Source of the DNA: Thalassotalea sp. PP2-459
Lineage (GTDB): Bacteria; Pseudomonadota; Gammaproteobacteria; Enterobacterales; Alteromonadaceae
NCBI RefSeq assembly: GCF_001913705.1
Contig: NZ_MKQD01000034.1
Location: 62,001-126,000 of the forward strand
Length of the DNA: 64,000 nt
Direction of reading: 5' to 3'
Within the stretch, counting starts at the first letter, position 1, and every line of letters begins with the position of its first letter. Of this stretch, positions 45,238 through 54,729 are shown one piece after another. The position numbers and the translations under genes are program-made. Under the pieces are notes generated by a model. It ran no database searches, was not told the origin of the DNA, and worked only from the letters and a program-made list of their open reading frames with translations.

Positions 45238-46299
45238 TTAATGCGGATACCAACTGCCGTCTTCGTTTAAAATAAACCACGGTTTAGAATACCAGTAGTA
45301 ACGTCCAGGCTGGCTAATACTTGGCGCAGTACAGTTACTACGCACTCTGCCACTGGGCAACGTTTCGGTAAAGGTAATTGACAATTGTTTATCCTCTAAC
45401 CATTTAACGGGTTGCTTGCCAACACTGGTGACATAACAATTAAGTTGCTCAGTTCGAATATCATCGCTATTAATTGTCATGGTGACATTTTTTAATGCAC
45501 CTTTCGTGTAAATGGTTTGTGCATCTTGATCAGATAGTGTCACCGAGAGTGGTAGTGAGTGTAACTTATCTTTTAAGCTAGATAACTTGTCGTATGGTTG
45601 CGAAGCCGGAAACCTCGGTATGCTGGTTAAATCAGTATCTTGGCCAACAGCGCCACTTTGCTGCGAGAAAGCAATAAATTGATTTTGCTCTAGCAGTTGT
45701 TGGATACGTGGAGAAAATTCACCGTAAGGATAAGCAAAGTATTGCCAAGATTGCCCTGTTTCAGTTTTTATTTTCGCTTCTGCTTTTTTGAGTAAAGCGA
45801 TTTTCTGAGCGAGCCAGGTATTGAAGTTAGTGTCTTTTGGAACGCGCGTCCATGATTCATGCTCAAAGCCATGATTGGCGATCATGACGCCATCATCTGC
45901 CATTGCTTTTAACTGTGACCACGATAAATAATGCGGCGAACCTTTATCAACAATGCCCGGGTTAATAAAAATAGTAAACGGAAATTGATGTTGATCGAGA
46001 ATGGGTTTGGCATTTTCTAAAATGTTTAAATATGCATCATCAAAGGTGATAACAACGCTTTTATTTGGCAAAGGTTGTTGTTGTTTTATCGCATCAACAA
46101 CTTCGTTTAGCGGAAGTACGGTAAAGTCATTGTCAGCTAAATATTGCATATGTTTAGCAAACTGTTGCGGCGAAATGCTGGTGCTTTTTGGTGTATCGTC
46201 ACTAACGTGGTGATATTGTAAAATAACACTTGCATTAGTAGAGTACGTAAATAAACAAGTTGCGAGCAGCCCTAACAACATTGAGGTAAATGATTTCAT
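45238..46299 (-). CDS. Secreted polysaccharide deacetylase family protein
   Basis: A 353-aa exported carbohydrate esterase family 4-like protein: signal peptide (MLLGLLATCLFTYSTNASV), then the NodB domain with the metal/base motif VITFDDAYLNI and HGFEHESW holding the two His ligands, and FAYPYGEFSP. About 100 extra C-terminal residues carry cysteines (NCYV and SNCTAP) and look like a small beta domain. Substrate may be a cell-surface or environmental polysaccharide; not inferable. Divergent from the MATE gene. Confidence 0.88.
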   Translation of the reverse strand: MKSFTSMLLGLLATCLFTYSTNASVILQYHHVSDDTPKSTSISPQQFAKHMQYLADNDFTVLPLNEVVDAIKQQQPLPNKSVVITFDDAYLNILENAKPILDQHQFPFTIFINPGIVDKGSPHYLSWSQLKAMADDGVMIANHGFEHESWTRVPKDTNFNTWLAQKIALLKKAEAKIKTETGQSWQYFAYPYGEFSPRIQQLLEQNQFIAFSQQSGAVGQDTDLTSIPRFPASQPYDKLSSLKDKLHSLPLSVTLSDQDAQTIYTKGALKNVTMTINSDDIRTEQLNCYVTSVGKQPVKWLEDKQLSITFTETLPSGRVRSNCTAPSISQPGRYYWYSKPWFILNEDGSWYPH

Positions 46300-46414
46300 A
46301 TAATTAGCTTACCTATTGGTGAATTACTGATATAGTTTAACATCATCTTTCCTGTGTCTCGAACTGAATACCCATTGTTTATAACTTTTACTTTTTACCT
46401 TTCGATGAATTGAT

Positions 46415-47737
46415 ATGGCAACAGTTACTCACCGCCAACTTTTTGCGTTAGCGATCCCTATGATACTGTCTAATATTACTGTGCCCTTGTTAGGCTTAGT
46501 AGATACAGCTGTTATTGGGCACTTGTCTCATGCTTATTATCTTGGCGGTAGCTCCGTTGGGGCGATGATAGTGACTGTGATCACTTGGCTGTGTGGCTTC
46601 CTTCGCATGTCTACTACGGGCCTTTCTGCTCAAGCATATGGTAAACAAGACGTTGCGCAAAGCTGTAAAGTATTAGTCAAAGGAGTGGTGTTAGCCGTTG
46701 CGATAGCGTTGGTTGTATTAATTTTTCAACAAGCCTACATATCCCTCGCGATTGAACTTGCAGGTGCAAGTGAACAAGTGGCTTTTTATGCACGCGAATA
46801 CGCAGAGATTAGGATTTGGGGTTTGCCAGCAGCGTTGATAAATCTTGTATTGATAGGGTGGCTGCTGGGGAATCATCAAGCTAAAGCGGTGATGTGGCTA
46901 TTAATCATTACCAATATGATTAATTTACTGCTCGATTTGTTATTCGTGGTGGTTTTTGATTGGCAAGTCAAAGGCGTTGCTTACGCGACACTAATCGCTG
47001 AATATTCATCCTTACTAATTGCTACGGTAATCGTATTCTATTATCAAAAAGCTTATTGGCGTCAGCTTACTTGGCAGATAGTTTCCCAATATTTATCTTT
47101 GGTAACCTTGAAGCAATATTTAGCGCTAAATCGAGATATTTTAATACGTACTTTATCTTTACAAGCTTGTTTTGTTTTTATTACCTTTCAAGGAGCACGA
47201 TTAGGCGATAATGTTGTTGCAGCTAATGCAATTTTGATGAACTTTTTACTGTTTATCTCGTTTGGTTTAGACGGTATAGCGAATGCAGCAGAAGTATTAG
47301 TCGGTAAGGCAAAAGGCGCACATAAACCAAAAATGCTAAATGATGTAGTGAAAATGAGCTTACTATGGACATTAATCTTTGCTGTGGCTTATTGTTTAGT
47401 ATTTTTTATCGCGGGTCATTGGATGATCCGTCTCATTTCAAATATAGAGCCGGTGGTTAACTTTGCTGAGCAATTTATTGGCTGGATTATTATCTTACCC
47501 ATTGTGGCTTGTTGGAGCTATTTATATGACGGAATTTATATTGGGCTAACACAAGCAAAAACAATGCGAAATAGCATGGTGTTTTCTACATTTGGTGTGT
47601 TTTTTCCGAGCTGGTTCATCTTTCAACACTTAGGAAATCATGGCTTATGGTTAGCTTTTACGCTCTTTATGGCAGCAAGAGGAATTGCATTAGCTATTGA
47701 TTACCATCGCAAAGGTGCACGTTACCTTCAGCCATAA
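46415..47737 (+). CDS. MATE family efflux transporter (DinF-like)
   Basis: Twelve-helix multidrug/toxin exporter of the MATE family, 440 aa. The start LFALAIPMILSNITVPLLGLVDTAVIGHL is characteristic, with the DinF-type SFGLDGIANAAEVLVGKAKG later on. Driven by Na+ or H+ gradient in characterised members; substrate unknown. No SOS box is visible upstream, unlike E. coli dinF. It converges on nfuA. Confidence 0.92.
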   Translation: MATVTHRQLFALAIPMILSNITVPLLGLVDTAVIGHLSHAYYLGGSSVGAMIVTVITWLCGFLRMSTTGLSAQAYGKQDVAQSCKVLVKGVVLAVAIALVVLIFQQAYISLAIELAGASEQVAFYAREYAEIRIWGLPAALINLVLIGWLLGNHQAKAVMWLLIITNMINLLLDLLFVVVFDWQVKGVAYATLIAEYSSLLIATVIVFYYQKAYWRQLTWQIVSQYLSLVTLKQYLALNRDILIRTLSLQACFVFITFQGARLGDNVVAANAILMNFLLFISFGLDGIANAAEVLVGKAKGAHKPKMLNDVVKMSLLWTLIFAVAYCLVFFIAGHWMIRLISNIEPVVNFAEQFIGWIIILPIVACWSYLYDGIYIGLTQAKTMRNSMVFSTFGVFFPSWFIFQHLGNHGLWLAFTLFMAARGIALAIDYHRKGARYLQP

Positions 47738-47762
47738 AAAAGCCGAGTGTCTTGTACTCGGC
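47736..47762 (-). terminator. Intrinsic terminator of nfuA
   Basis: On the minus strand GCCGAGT, a seven-base loop and ACTCGGC (47762-47742) are followed by six Ts (47741-47736). It lies 44 bp beyond the nfuA stop and immediately abuts the MATE stop codon. Confidence 0.8.
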
Positions 47763-47805
47763 TAATAACAGGCGTAGATAAATACTTAACCTGAGCTCAG
47801 GTTAG

Positions 47806-48384
47806 TTAGTAGTATGAGTGCTCACCTCTTTCGTGCTCTGTCATATCTTTAACCCCTTTAATTTCGTCACCCATCATGTCGATTAGCTGTTTTTCAATGC
47901 CGTCTTTTACCGTAACGTCGATTTGACTACAACCATTACAGCCGCCGCCAAATTGTAAAACGGCATAACCGTCGTCAGTAATTTCCATTAACGTACATTC
48001 TCCGCCATGGCCGGCTAATTGAGGATTTACTTCGGCTTTAATGAAGTAATCAATTCGGTCGAAAAGTGGAGCATCGTCAGCGACCTTTCGTAATTTAGCG
48101 TTAGGTGCTTTTAAAGTAAGTTGCGAGCCCATTTGGTCAGATACGAAGTCGATTTCGGCGTCTTCTAAAAAAGGTTTACTGTCTGCGTCAATGTAGGCTG
48201 AAAAACCTTCAAACGACATCTTAATATCTTCAGGCTCTACTGCATCAGCAGGACAATATGAGACACCACATTCTGCGCTGGCAGTTCCTGGGTTAACAAC
48301 AAATACCCGAATACTCGTGCCTTCAGCTTGTTGTTCTAGCAGTTTAACGAAATGTGCTTGAGCATTTTCTGAAATGGTGATCAT
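47806..48384 (-). CDS. nfuA: Fe-S cluster carrier NfuA
   Basis: Delivers [4Fe-4S] clusters to apo-proteins, important under oxidative stress or iron limitation. The N-terminal half is a degenerate A-type scaffold domain ([18 protein letters not shown]), and the C-terminal half is the Nfu domain with the cluster CxxC in [18 protein letters not shown]. 192 aa, matching E. coli NfuA (191). In relatives it neighbours comF and bioH; here the M14 peptidase gene lies between. Confidence 0.96.
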   Translation of the reverse strand: MITISENAQAHFVKLLEQQAEGTSIRVFVVNPGTASAECGVSYCPADAVEPEDIKMSFEGFSAYIDADSKPFLEDAEIDFVSDQMGSQLTLKAPNAKLRKVADDAPLFDRIDYFIKAEVNPQLAGHGGECTLMEITDDGYAVLQFGGGCNGCSQIDVTVKDGIEKQLIDMMGDEIKGVKDMTEHERGEHSYY

Positions 48385-48641
48385 AATCTTTGTACACTCT
48401 TACTAATTGGAAAATGAAATAGCGGTATACCTGAGTAATTTAGTCAAGTATGACACCATTTTACTCTTGATAGACGCGATCTTCCAGTGGTGTTTTATTT
48501 GTCGGTAATATTTTCATCGATGAAATTAAGAATAGAGTTAAAAAAGAGATAACGATCAAAGCTTTTTGGCGCTATGAACTGGATGGGCGTAGAAGAGTTT
48601 GTTATGTTGTTGAAGTCAAAAATTATGGGAATTTATCTACA

Positions 48642-51182
48642 ATGCGCATTCAAATTTTATTACTTGCCGTGCTGGTTACATGTTTTAGCGTTGCCGTTCA
48701 AGCAAAAAAAGTTACCGGCTATTTACCGAATCATGTTTTTTTGGAAGAGATTGACACGCCAGAAAAACACTTAGGATTTGAATTGGGCGAGCGCCATATT
48801 CGTCATGATCAACTGGTGCAATACATGGCAAAAGTAGCGGAACAATCTAGCCGAGTGCTGCTTACTGATATTGGTTTTACCCAAGAAATGCGTCGTCAGG
48901 TGTTAGTGACTATTTCATCAGAAGAAAATTTAAAAAACTTGCCTTCATTGCTACAACAAAAAACTAAAGGTGATAGTGAAAATGACCCGGTAGTTGTCTG
49001 GTTAGGTTATTCAGTACACGGCGACGAAATTAGTGGTGCTAATGCATCGTTAGCTGTGGCGTATTATTTAGCGGCTAGTCAAAATAAAGCGGTTAAAGAT
49101 ATGCTTGCTGACACGGTGATTGTTTTAGAACCAAGCATGAACCCTGATGGTATGGACAGGTTTACAAATTGGGTAAATATGCACCGTGGTACAACACCCA
49201 ATGCTGATCCTAATCATATTGAACATCATCAAGACTGGCGTTCTGGTAGAACTAACCACTTTGGCTTTGATTTAAACCGCGACTGGTTGTTACTGTCGCA
49301 AAAAGAAAGCCGCAACCGCATTCCATATTTTCACCAATATCAACCTCATGTGCTAGGTGACTTCCACGAGATGGGTGCAAACAGTAGTTTTTTCTTTCAG
49401 CCAGGTATTCCAACAAGAACACACCCACTAACACCCAAACGTAATACAGAGCTGACGCAATTGATGGCGACCTTCCACAGTGCCGCCTTAGACGCTGAAA
49501 ATAGACTTTATTACAGCCAAGAAAATTTTGATGATTTCTATTATGGCAAAGGTTCAACGTATCCTGACATCAATGGCGGTGTAGGTATATTATTTGAACA
49601 AGCAAGTAGCCGAGGTTACCAACAACAGAGCATAAATGGCTTACTGACCTTCGAATATGGTGTTAAAAATCAAGTATTGACCTCTTTGTCTACGATTCAA
49701 GGTGCATGGGAAAGCAGAGATACTTTCAGAAAATATCGTGCAAAATTTTATGACGAGGCAATGCAAGCCGCTAAAGATGAGAAAATTAATGGCTATATTA
49801 TTTCTGAAGCGCACGATACGCAGCGTTTAGAACATTTTCTCGATAAATTAGCTTTACATCAAATCGATGTTTATCCGCTAACAAAAGATTATCGTCTTGA
49901 TGATACAACCTATGCGAAAAATACAAGTTTTTATGTGCCGCTAGCACAAAAACAGTATCGCGTTATCCAAGCGTTGTTTAGTCAAGGCACTAACTTCCAA
50001 GACAATACCTTCTATGATGTCTCTGGTTGGACTATGCCATTAGCCATGGATATTGACTTTGCGCCGGTTAAACGAAGCAGAGGCCTAGCATTAGCAGAAA
50101 ACACGTGGCAACAAACACAAAATACTGTTAAACCAGTAGATCCAAATGCTTATGCCTATGCATTTGAATGGCACCATATGTATTCAGCTAAGCTGCTTAA
50201 TAATGTATTAACGAACAATATTAAAGCACGAGTAGCAACGAAACCGTTCGCTTCAACGATTAATGGTAAGGTAAAGCAGTTTTCATCTGGTACTATCGTT
50301 ATTCCAGCAGGAATTCAACAGGCTAAACAATGGCGTGATCTTGTTGCTCAGCTTAGTAAAGATACTGGTATTGACATGTTCAATATTGATACAGGTCTGA
50401 CTATTCAAGGGATTGATTTAGGTTCTCGTTCAATGCATGCGTTATCACCGGTTAAGCCTTTATTAGTTGGTGGCAAGGGAAGTTCACAATACGAAGCTGC
50501 TGAATTACGCTTTTATATTGATGACATGCTAAACATTCCTTTAACGGTTGTAGAGCAAACACGTTTATCAAGAATTGATCTTTCAGATTACACGCACATC
50601 TTGTTAGTTGATGGAAACTATAAAGGTTTAAGTAAGAAATTTGTTGAAAATTTCAAGCGCTGGTTAACAAATGGCGGTACCGTTTTTGCTCAAAAACGTG
50701 CTGCTCAATGGTTAGCCGAAGAAGAAATATTGAAAGTGAAAATGGTTAAGAAAAGCGTGATAAATGATTTATTCACTACCGATAGCTTGACTTATCAAGA
50801 TAAAGAAAGTTTATCGGCACGTAAACGTATAGCAGGTGCAATCTTTCAATCAACATTAGATTTAAGTCACCCATTAACTTACGGTTTTAATAATGAGGGT
50901 TTACCGTTATTTAAAAACAGTACGCTAATTATGGAGCAAGCAGACGCTGCATTTAATACGGTGGCAAGTTACACACCTACACCGTTATTAAGCGGTTATA
51001 CCGATAAAAACTTAGTTAATAAAATTGCACGTACTCCAGCATTAGTTGCTCACAATGTAGGGCGTGGGCGTGTTATTGCAACGCCAAATGTATTGGCTTT
51101 TAGGGGGTATTGGATGGGTAGTGCTCGATTGATTTCGAATAGCTTGTTCTTTTCAAAAGCATTTAGCGCTTCAGCAAATTAA
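48642..51182 (+). CDS. Secreted M14-family zinc carboxypeptidase
   Basis: An 846-aa exported metallopeptidase. Signal peptide (IQILLLAVLVTCFSVAVQA), then an M14 catalytic domain: zinc ligands in GYSVHGDEISG (HxxE) and the third His in LGDFHEMG, with DLNRDWLLL typical of the family. About 480 residues follow, including a ThuA/GATase-like LLVDGNYKGLSKKFVENF segment; their role is unclear. Probably degrades environmental peptides. It lies between nfuA and comF, and its stop overlaps the comF stop by four bases. Confidence 0.9.
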   Translation: MRIQILLLAVLVTCFSVAVQAKKVTGYLPNHVFLEEIDTPEKHLGFELGERHIRHDQLVQYMAKVAEQSSRVLLTDIGFTQEMRRQVLVTISSEENLKNLPSLLQQKTKGDSENDPVVVWLGYSVHGDEISGANASLAVAYYLAASQNKAVKDMLADTVIVLEPSMNPDGMDRFTNWVNMHRGTTPNADPNHIEHHQDWRSGRTNHFGFDLNRDWLLLSQKESRNRIPYFHQYQPHVLGDFHEMGANSSFFFQPGIPTRTHPLTPKRNTELTQLMATFHSAALDAENRLYYSQENFDDFYYGKGSTYPDINGGVGILFEQASSRGYQQQSINGLLTFEYGVKNQVLTSLSTIQGAWESRDTFRKYRAKFYDEAMQAAKDEKINGYIISEAHDTQRLEHFLDKLALHQIDVYPLTKDYRLDDTTYAKNTSFYVPLAQKQYRVIQALFSQGTNFQDNTFYDVSGWTMPLAMDIDFAPVKRSRGLALAENTWQQTQNTVKPVDPNAYAYAFEWHHMYSAKLLNNVLTNNIKARVATKPFASTINGKVKQFSSGTIVIPAGIQQAKQWRDLVAQLSKDTGIDMFNIDTGLTIQGIDLGSRSMHALSPVKPLLVGGKGSSQYEAAELRFYIDDMLNIPLTVVEQTRLSRIDLSDYTHILLVDGNYKGLSKKFVENFKRWLTNGGTVFAQKRAAQWLAEEEILKVKMVKKSVINDLFTTDSLTYQDKESLSARKRIAGAIFQSTLDLSHPLTYGFNNEGLPLFKNSTLIMEQADAAFNTVASYTPTPLLSGYTDKNLVNKIARTPALVAHNVGRGRVIATPNVLAFRGYWMGSARLISNSLFFSKAFSASAN

Positions 51183-51913
51183 TGCTCAGGTAAAGATAGG
51201 CTGATTGCCAAGATGGTAATTGACTGAACTCCATGTTGCTTTAACAACTGGCTTATTGTGTTTACGGTAGAGCCAGTTGTTACCACATCATCAAATAATA
51301 CGATATGTTTAGGCAATGAAACTTCTTCATTAAACATAAAATCTTGCGCCATTAGCCGTCGTCGCTCTTTACCTGAATATCCTACCTGACTCTTTTGTTG
51401 TTCTACTCTATATAAAGCATGGGGTAAATATTGACAGCCAATGTGTTTGGCAAATCGCCGAGCAATTAAATGACTTTGATTATAGCCGCGTTGCTGCCAT
51501 TTTTTAATATGGCTGGGTACGACTAACAAGGTGGTTTCTTGTGAAACGACTTGGCAAGTTTTATTAGTAGTAATAAGCAATTTTGCTAATAGTTTGCTTA
51601 ATTCAAATCTATTATGAAATTTAAGTTGCGGTAGCCACTGATTGAATGGAAAAACATACGGGGCTACACACACAAGTTGATCAAAATCACGTCTCGGAAA
51701 TAAACGATCGATAGCGGGCCAATATAATAAATTTGTTCCAGATAATGAGTAATTAAATAGCGGTAAATCATTGACACAATGATGGCAAAGTAAGGGGATA
51801 GCAACAGGCTGTTGATGACATAAATCACAACTACCAAGAGAGAGCAAAAGCTGCTGATAATGGTGCATGCAACGATTGATAATGCTGTTATTGTAATATT
51901 GTAAAAATTCCAT
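51179..51913 (-). CDS. comF: ComF family protein (phosphoribosyltransferase-like)
   Basis: A 244-aa competence/DNA-uptake-associated protein. Four-cysteine zinc-ribbon-like N-terminus (CDLCHQQPVAIPLLCHHC), then a PRTase fold with IVLFDDVVTTGSTVNTI, the PRPP-loop signature, preceded by RGYNQSHLIARRFA. In Haemophilus ComF is needed for natural transformation. It is divergent from bioH, the conserved comF-bioH pairing. Confidence 0.93.
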   Translation of the reverse strand: MEFLQYYNNSIINRCMHHYQQLLLSLGSCDLCHQQPVAIPLLCHHCVNDLPLFNYSLSGTNLLYWPAIDRLFPRRDFDQLVCVAPYVFPFNQWLPQLKFHNRFELSKLLAKLLITTNKTCQVVSQETTLLVVPSHIKKWQQRGYNQSHLIARRFAKHIGCQYLPHALYRVEQQKSQVGYSGKERRRLMAQDFMFNEEVSLPKHIVLFDDVVTTGSTVNTISQLLKQHGVQSITILAISLSLPEH

Positions 51914-51971
51914 TTAACGATATCTTTAAGTAAACTATGCCCTTTAACTGTTAAGGGCTTACGCTAAAAGC

Positions 51972-52754
51972 ATGGCAAATAAATCAGATTTTGCGAGTCA
52001 AAAACAAGATGTACCCATTGTATTTATTCATGGCTGGGGGTTAAATGCAGGGGTTTGGCAACCATTGGCAGAAACGTTAGCGGATAAATTTCGTATTATC
52101 ACTGTTGATTTACCTGGTTATGGAGAAAATCATCAACAGTTGTGTTCGCCCTATTCATTAACAAACATAGCAGAAAAAATTTGCCAAACTATTAATGAAC
52201 CCGCGGTGTATGTAGGTTGGTCGCTTGGTGGTTTAGTTGCCAATCAAATTGCGCTTGAATACCCCAGTCTTGTAACCGGTTTAGTGAATGTAGCGAGTAC
52301 GCCATGTTTTTTACAACAAGATAATTGGCGAGGAATTCAACCCACGGTGCTAACAAACTTTCATCGCCAATTAGCACAGGATACGCAGAAAACCATTGAC
52401 AGCTTTTTAAAAATTCAAGCCATGGGTAGTCCGCATATTCGACAAGATATCAAACGAATTCGAACATTAATTATGCAATACCCGATGGCGAATAAAAACA
52501 CGCTAATGCATTCTTTAACTTTGTTAGAAACAACAGATCAGCGCAATAAGTTAATTAACATTAAATGTCCGTATTTACGAATGTATGGCAAACTTGACGG
52601 GTTAGTCCCCAAAGAGGTGATAGCTAATATTGCCAGATTAGCACCAACCAGTGAGCAAGTTATTTTTGAACAATCATCGCATGCCCCCTTTATCAGTGAG
52701 TTATCGTCGTTTACTGACCAGCTACAAACATGGTTAGAAAAAGTAACAAATTAA
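51972..52754 (+). CDS. bioH: Pimeloyl-ACP methyl ester carboxylesterase BioH
   Basis: Alpha/beta-hydrolase that demethylates pimeloyl-ACP methyl ester, ending pimelate assembly for biotin. The 260-aa protein has VFIHGWGLNAGVWQ, the nucleophile elbow YVGWSLGGLVANQ, the acid in YGKLDGLVPK and the His in SSHAPFIS. Assigned as BioH from these features plus its position next to comF. Confidence 0.92.
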   Translation: MANKSDFASQKQDVPIVFIHGWGLNAGVWQPLAETLADKFRIITVDLPGYGENHQQLCSPYSLTNIAEKICQTINEPAVYVGWSLGGLVANQIALEYPSLVTGLVNVASTPCFLQQDNWRGIQPTVLTNFHRQLAQDTQKTIDSFLKIQAMGSPHIRQDIKRIRTLIMQYPMANKNTLMHSLTLLETTDQRNKLINIKCPYLRMYGKLDGLVPKEVIANIARLAPTSEQVIFEQSSHAPFISELSSFTDQLQTWLEKVTN

Positions 52755-52908
52755 CGGTAATACAACGTACCGACTAAATGCCGCATATTCCACGCAACGC
52801 TTTACATTTTGGCTTGTTTGGTTAATAATTAAACAGATTGTATTTGAGCTAGTATCAGCGGTCTTATTACCATGAATATTTGGTAAATGTGATATTAAGG
52901 AGAAGTAA

Positions 52909-53205
52909 ATGAACATTGATTCTGCGTTTAATTCAGGCTTACAAGGGTTTCAAAAAGCAACTGAAACGGCTAATCAGGCTGCATCAGACATAGCAAGAGC
53001 TGTGGGATACAACCCAGAAGAGCCTACCTTAGGTCAGCAAGAAAATGACAACATGATGAACCAAAATACTGGTTCAGGTGAGTTAGCTGATTTGAATAAA
53101 TCTATTGTGGAAATGCGAGTGGCAGAACATCAAGCAAAAGCTTCTGCTAATGTCATTCAGACGGCTGATGAAAACCTTGGCACGTTACTAGATGTTAGCG
53201 TATAA
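52909..53205 (+). CDS. Mini flagellar axial-like protein
   Basis: A 98-aa protein. Its N-terminus (IDSAFNSGLQGFQKATETAN) and C-terminus (KSIVEMRVAEHQAKASANVI, then TADENLGTLLDV) match the terminal helices of flagellar rod/hook proteins such as FlgC, FlgG and FlgE. The large central domain is absent, leaving about 35 mostly polar residues. No signal peptide. AAGGAG lies just upstream. It is three bases before the SprA-related gene, with which it is surely co-transcribed. Function unknown. Confidence 0.75.
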   Translation: MNIDSAFNSGLQGFQKATETANQAASDIARAVGYNPEEPTLGQQENDNMMNQNTGSGELADLNKSIVEMRVAEHQAKASANVIQTADENLGTLLDVSV

Positions 53206-53208
53206 CGA

Positions 53209-54201
53209 ATGAACATTACGACGCATACTGCGAATATTCCTGTCCCGACGGTTACCAATCCGCCAACGGAAGCATTGCGTCGTGATAATGTGCAACGTGA
53301 AATTATCACGCAACCTGCTGCAGCTCAACAATCGGCAAGAGAGCAAGGCGCTGCATCGGAGAGAGAACGCGCAAGAACACCAGCCCAAAATAATGAACAA
53401 ATTGATTTTGAACAACTGCGCAAACAAGCTGAGAAAGAAAGCTCTACTATCACTGAAGATGGCACGAGTGATTCAGATAACAAAGACTCTTCACAGCAAG
53501 ATTCTTCACAGCAAGACTCTTCACCGCAAGGTAATCAAGCATCAAAGAATAACACAGATAATCAACAAACGTCGCCCGATGACAGTGAAGATAACGCCTC
53601 CGAAACAGATGTTGCTGATCAGCAACTAATTCGAGAATTACAAAATCGTGATAAAGAAGTGCGTTCGCACGAACAGGCACATGCTACGGCTGGTGGTGCT
53701 TATACCGGAGCGCCAAGTTATAGTTTTGAAGTGGGTCCTGATGGAAAAAAATATGCGGTAGAAGGAGAGGTATCCGTGGATTTATCGCCAATAAAAGGTG
53801 ATCCACAAGCTACGATAGCTAAGCTACAAAAAGTATATAATGCCGCATTAGCGCCGGCAAACCCTTCTATACAAGACAGTCGGGTAGCAAATAAAGCCGC
53901 ACAGCTTATCGCACAAGCACAATCTGAACTGTACGAAATAACTCAATCAGCGATAAATGCTACAAGCAGTGAGCGTGTTGTTGTTGATACCAGTGAGCGT
54001 TTTGCATATAACAATGCAGAGGAGGTGTCAGATAATGATTTTGATCAGCGGCTTCAACAAACACTTAATGCTCAAGAAGACATTGCACCTAATAGACCTG
54101 CTAAAGTAGAAAAGGCAGCTGTTGTGATTGAAAGTCTCTATAGTAATGTTCACAGTGCTTATGAGCAGCCATCTCGCTCTCAATTTGAGTTAACGGCATA
54201 A
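53209..54201 (+). CDS. SprA-related putative metalloprotease
   Basis: A 330-aa protein in two parts. Residues 1-135 are low-complexity and polar (Ser/Gln/Asp/Glu-rich), including three DSSQQ-type repeats. The rest is a SprA-related (PF12118-like) domain: VRSHEQAHATAGGAYTGAPS carries an HEQAH (HExxH) zinc-protease-like motif, followed by VEGEVSVDLSPIKGDPQATI and a long helix. No signal peptide is apparent. Proteolytic activity is predicted from the motif only. Partnered with the preceding mini axial-like protein. Confidence 0.82.
   Translation: MNITTHTANIPVPTVTNPPTEALRRDNVQREIITQPAAAQQSAREQGAASERERARTPAQNNEQIDFEQLRKQAEKESSTITEDGTSDSDNKDSSQQDSSQQDSSPQGNQASKNNTDNQQTSPDDSEDNASETDVADQQLIRELQNRDKEVRSHEQAHATAGGAYTGAPSYSFEVGPDGKKYAVEGEVSVDLSPIKGDPQATIAKLQKVYNAALAPANPSIQDSRVANKAAQLIAQAQSELYEITQSAINATSSERVVVDTSERFAYNNAEEVSDNDFDQRLQQTLNAQEDIAPNRPAKVEKAAVVIESLYSNVHSAYEQPSRSQFELTA
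53485..53529 (+). repeat. Three tandem 15-bp repeats encoding DSSQQ
   Basis: GACTCTTCACAGCAA, GATTCTTCACAGCAA and GACTCTTCACCGCAA follow directly one after another, in frame, differing at one or two positions. Slippage here would change linker length without frameshift. Confidence 0.92.
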
Positions 54202-54242
54202 TTTTTATCGTAAAACCCGTCACTTTTTAACAAGTATTATGG

Positions 54243-54599
54243 CTAAAAAAGCGATTGATATTTGGAAATAGTCGAACATACCGTTTTTTGATTTTCTTGA
54301 TGCAGTTTCGGCGAGCGTTTTTTTCCTTCACAATACTCTACAAAAAAATCTTTAACTGAAGCGCGGGTAGCGGTAATTTGCTTTAAGTAGTCTTGCTCAC
54401 TTTCATTAAAACGATCTAACTTGCTTTCTAAATCACGATATACTTTACTGGGGTTTAATCGCACTTTAGTATCTGTTGCATCATTAAATTCCGCTAACAG
54501 ATTTTCTTTTTGTGTTAAATACCATTTTTCAAGTTCTGGTTGTGGATAAAAGTGCAAAAATATTGCAATTGCCACGATTAAGATCAATAAATTCTTCAT
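54243..54599 (-). CDS. Small membrane-anchored hypothetical protein
   Basis: A 118-aa protein with an N-terminal membrane segment (LLILIVAIAIFLHFYP) and a charged helical remainder with two cysteines (VEYCEGKKRS, KTVCSTIS). Not recognised. It converges on the SprA-related gene and is divergent from ccoG. Base composition and reading-frame length suggest a real gene. Confidence 0.65.
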   Translation of the reverse strand: MKNLLILIVAIAIFLHFYPQPELEKWYLTQKENLLAEFNDATDTKVRLNPSKVYRDLESKLDRFNESEQDYLKQITATRASVKDFFVEYCEGKKRSPKLHQENQKTVCSTISKYQSLF

Positions 54600-54729
54600 A
54601 GCTTGTCGTATAATATAGCCCTAAAGATAGAATAGTAAATTAAGCATCAACAATACACGTATTTTTCCAATAAAAGCATAATAAAAATTACGGTATTGTC
54701 CTTTTTCGACGTTTAGATTAGGACTTATT

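Noticed and set aside
51179-51913. comF and neighbouring genes as a possible natural-competence locus
   Set aside because: Only comF is present; the pairing with bioH is the general gammaproteobacterial arrangement and says nothing about competence here.
53282-53629. Plus-strand frame of 115 codons
   Set aside because: Overlaps the low-complexity leader of the SprA-related gene in another frame; the repeats alone keep this frame open.
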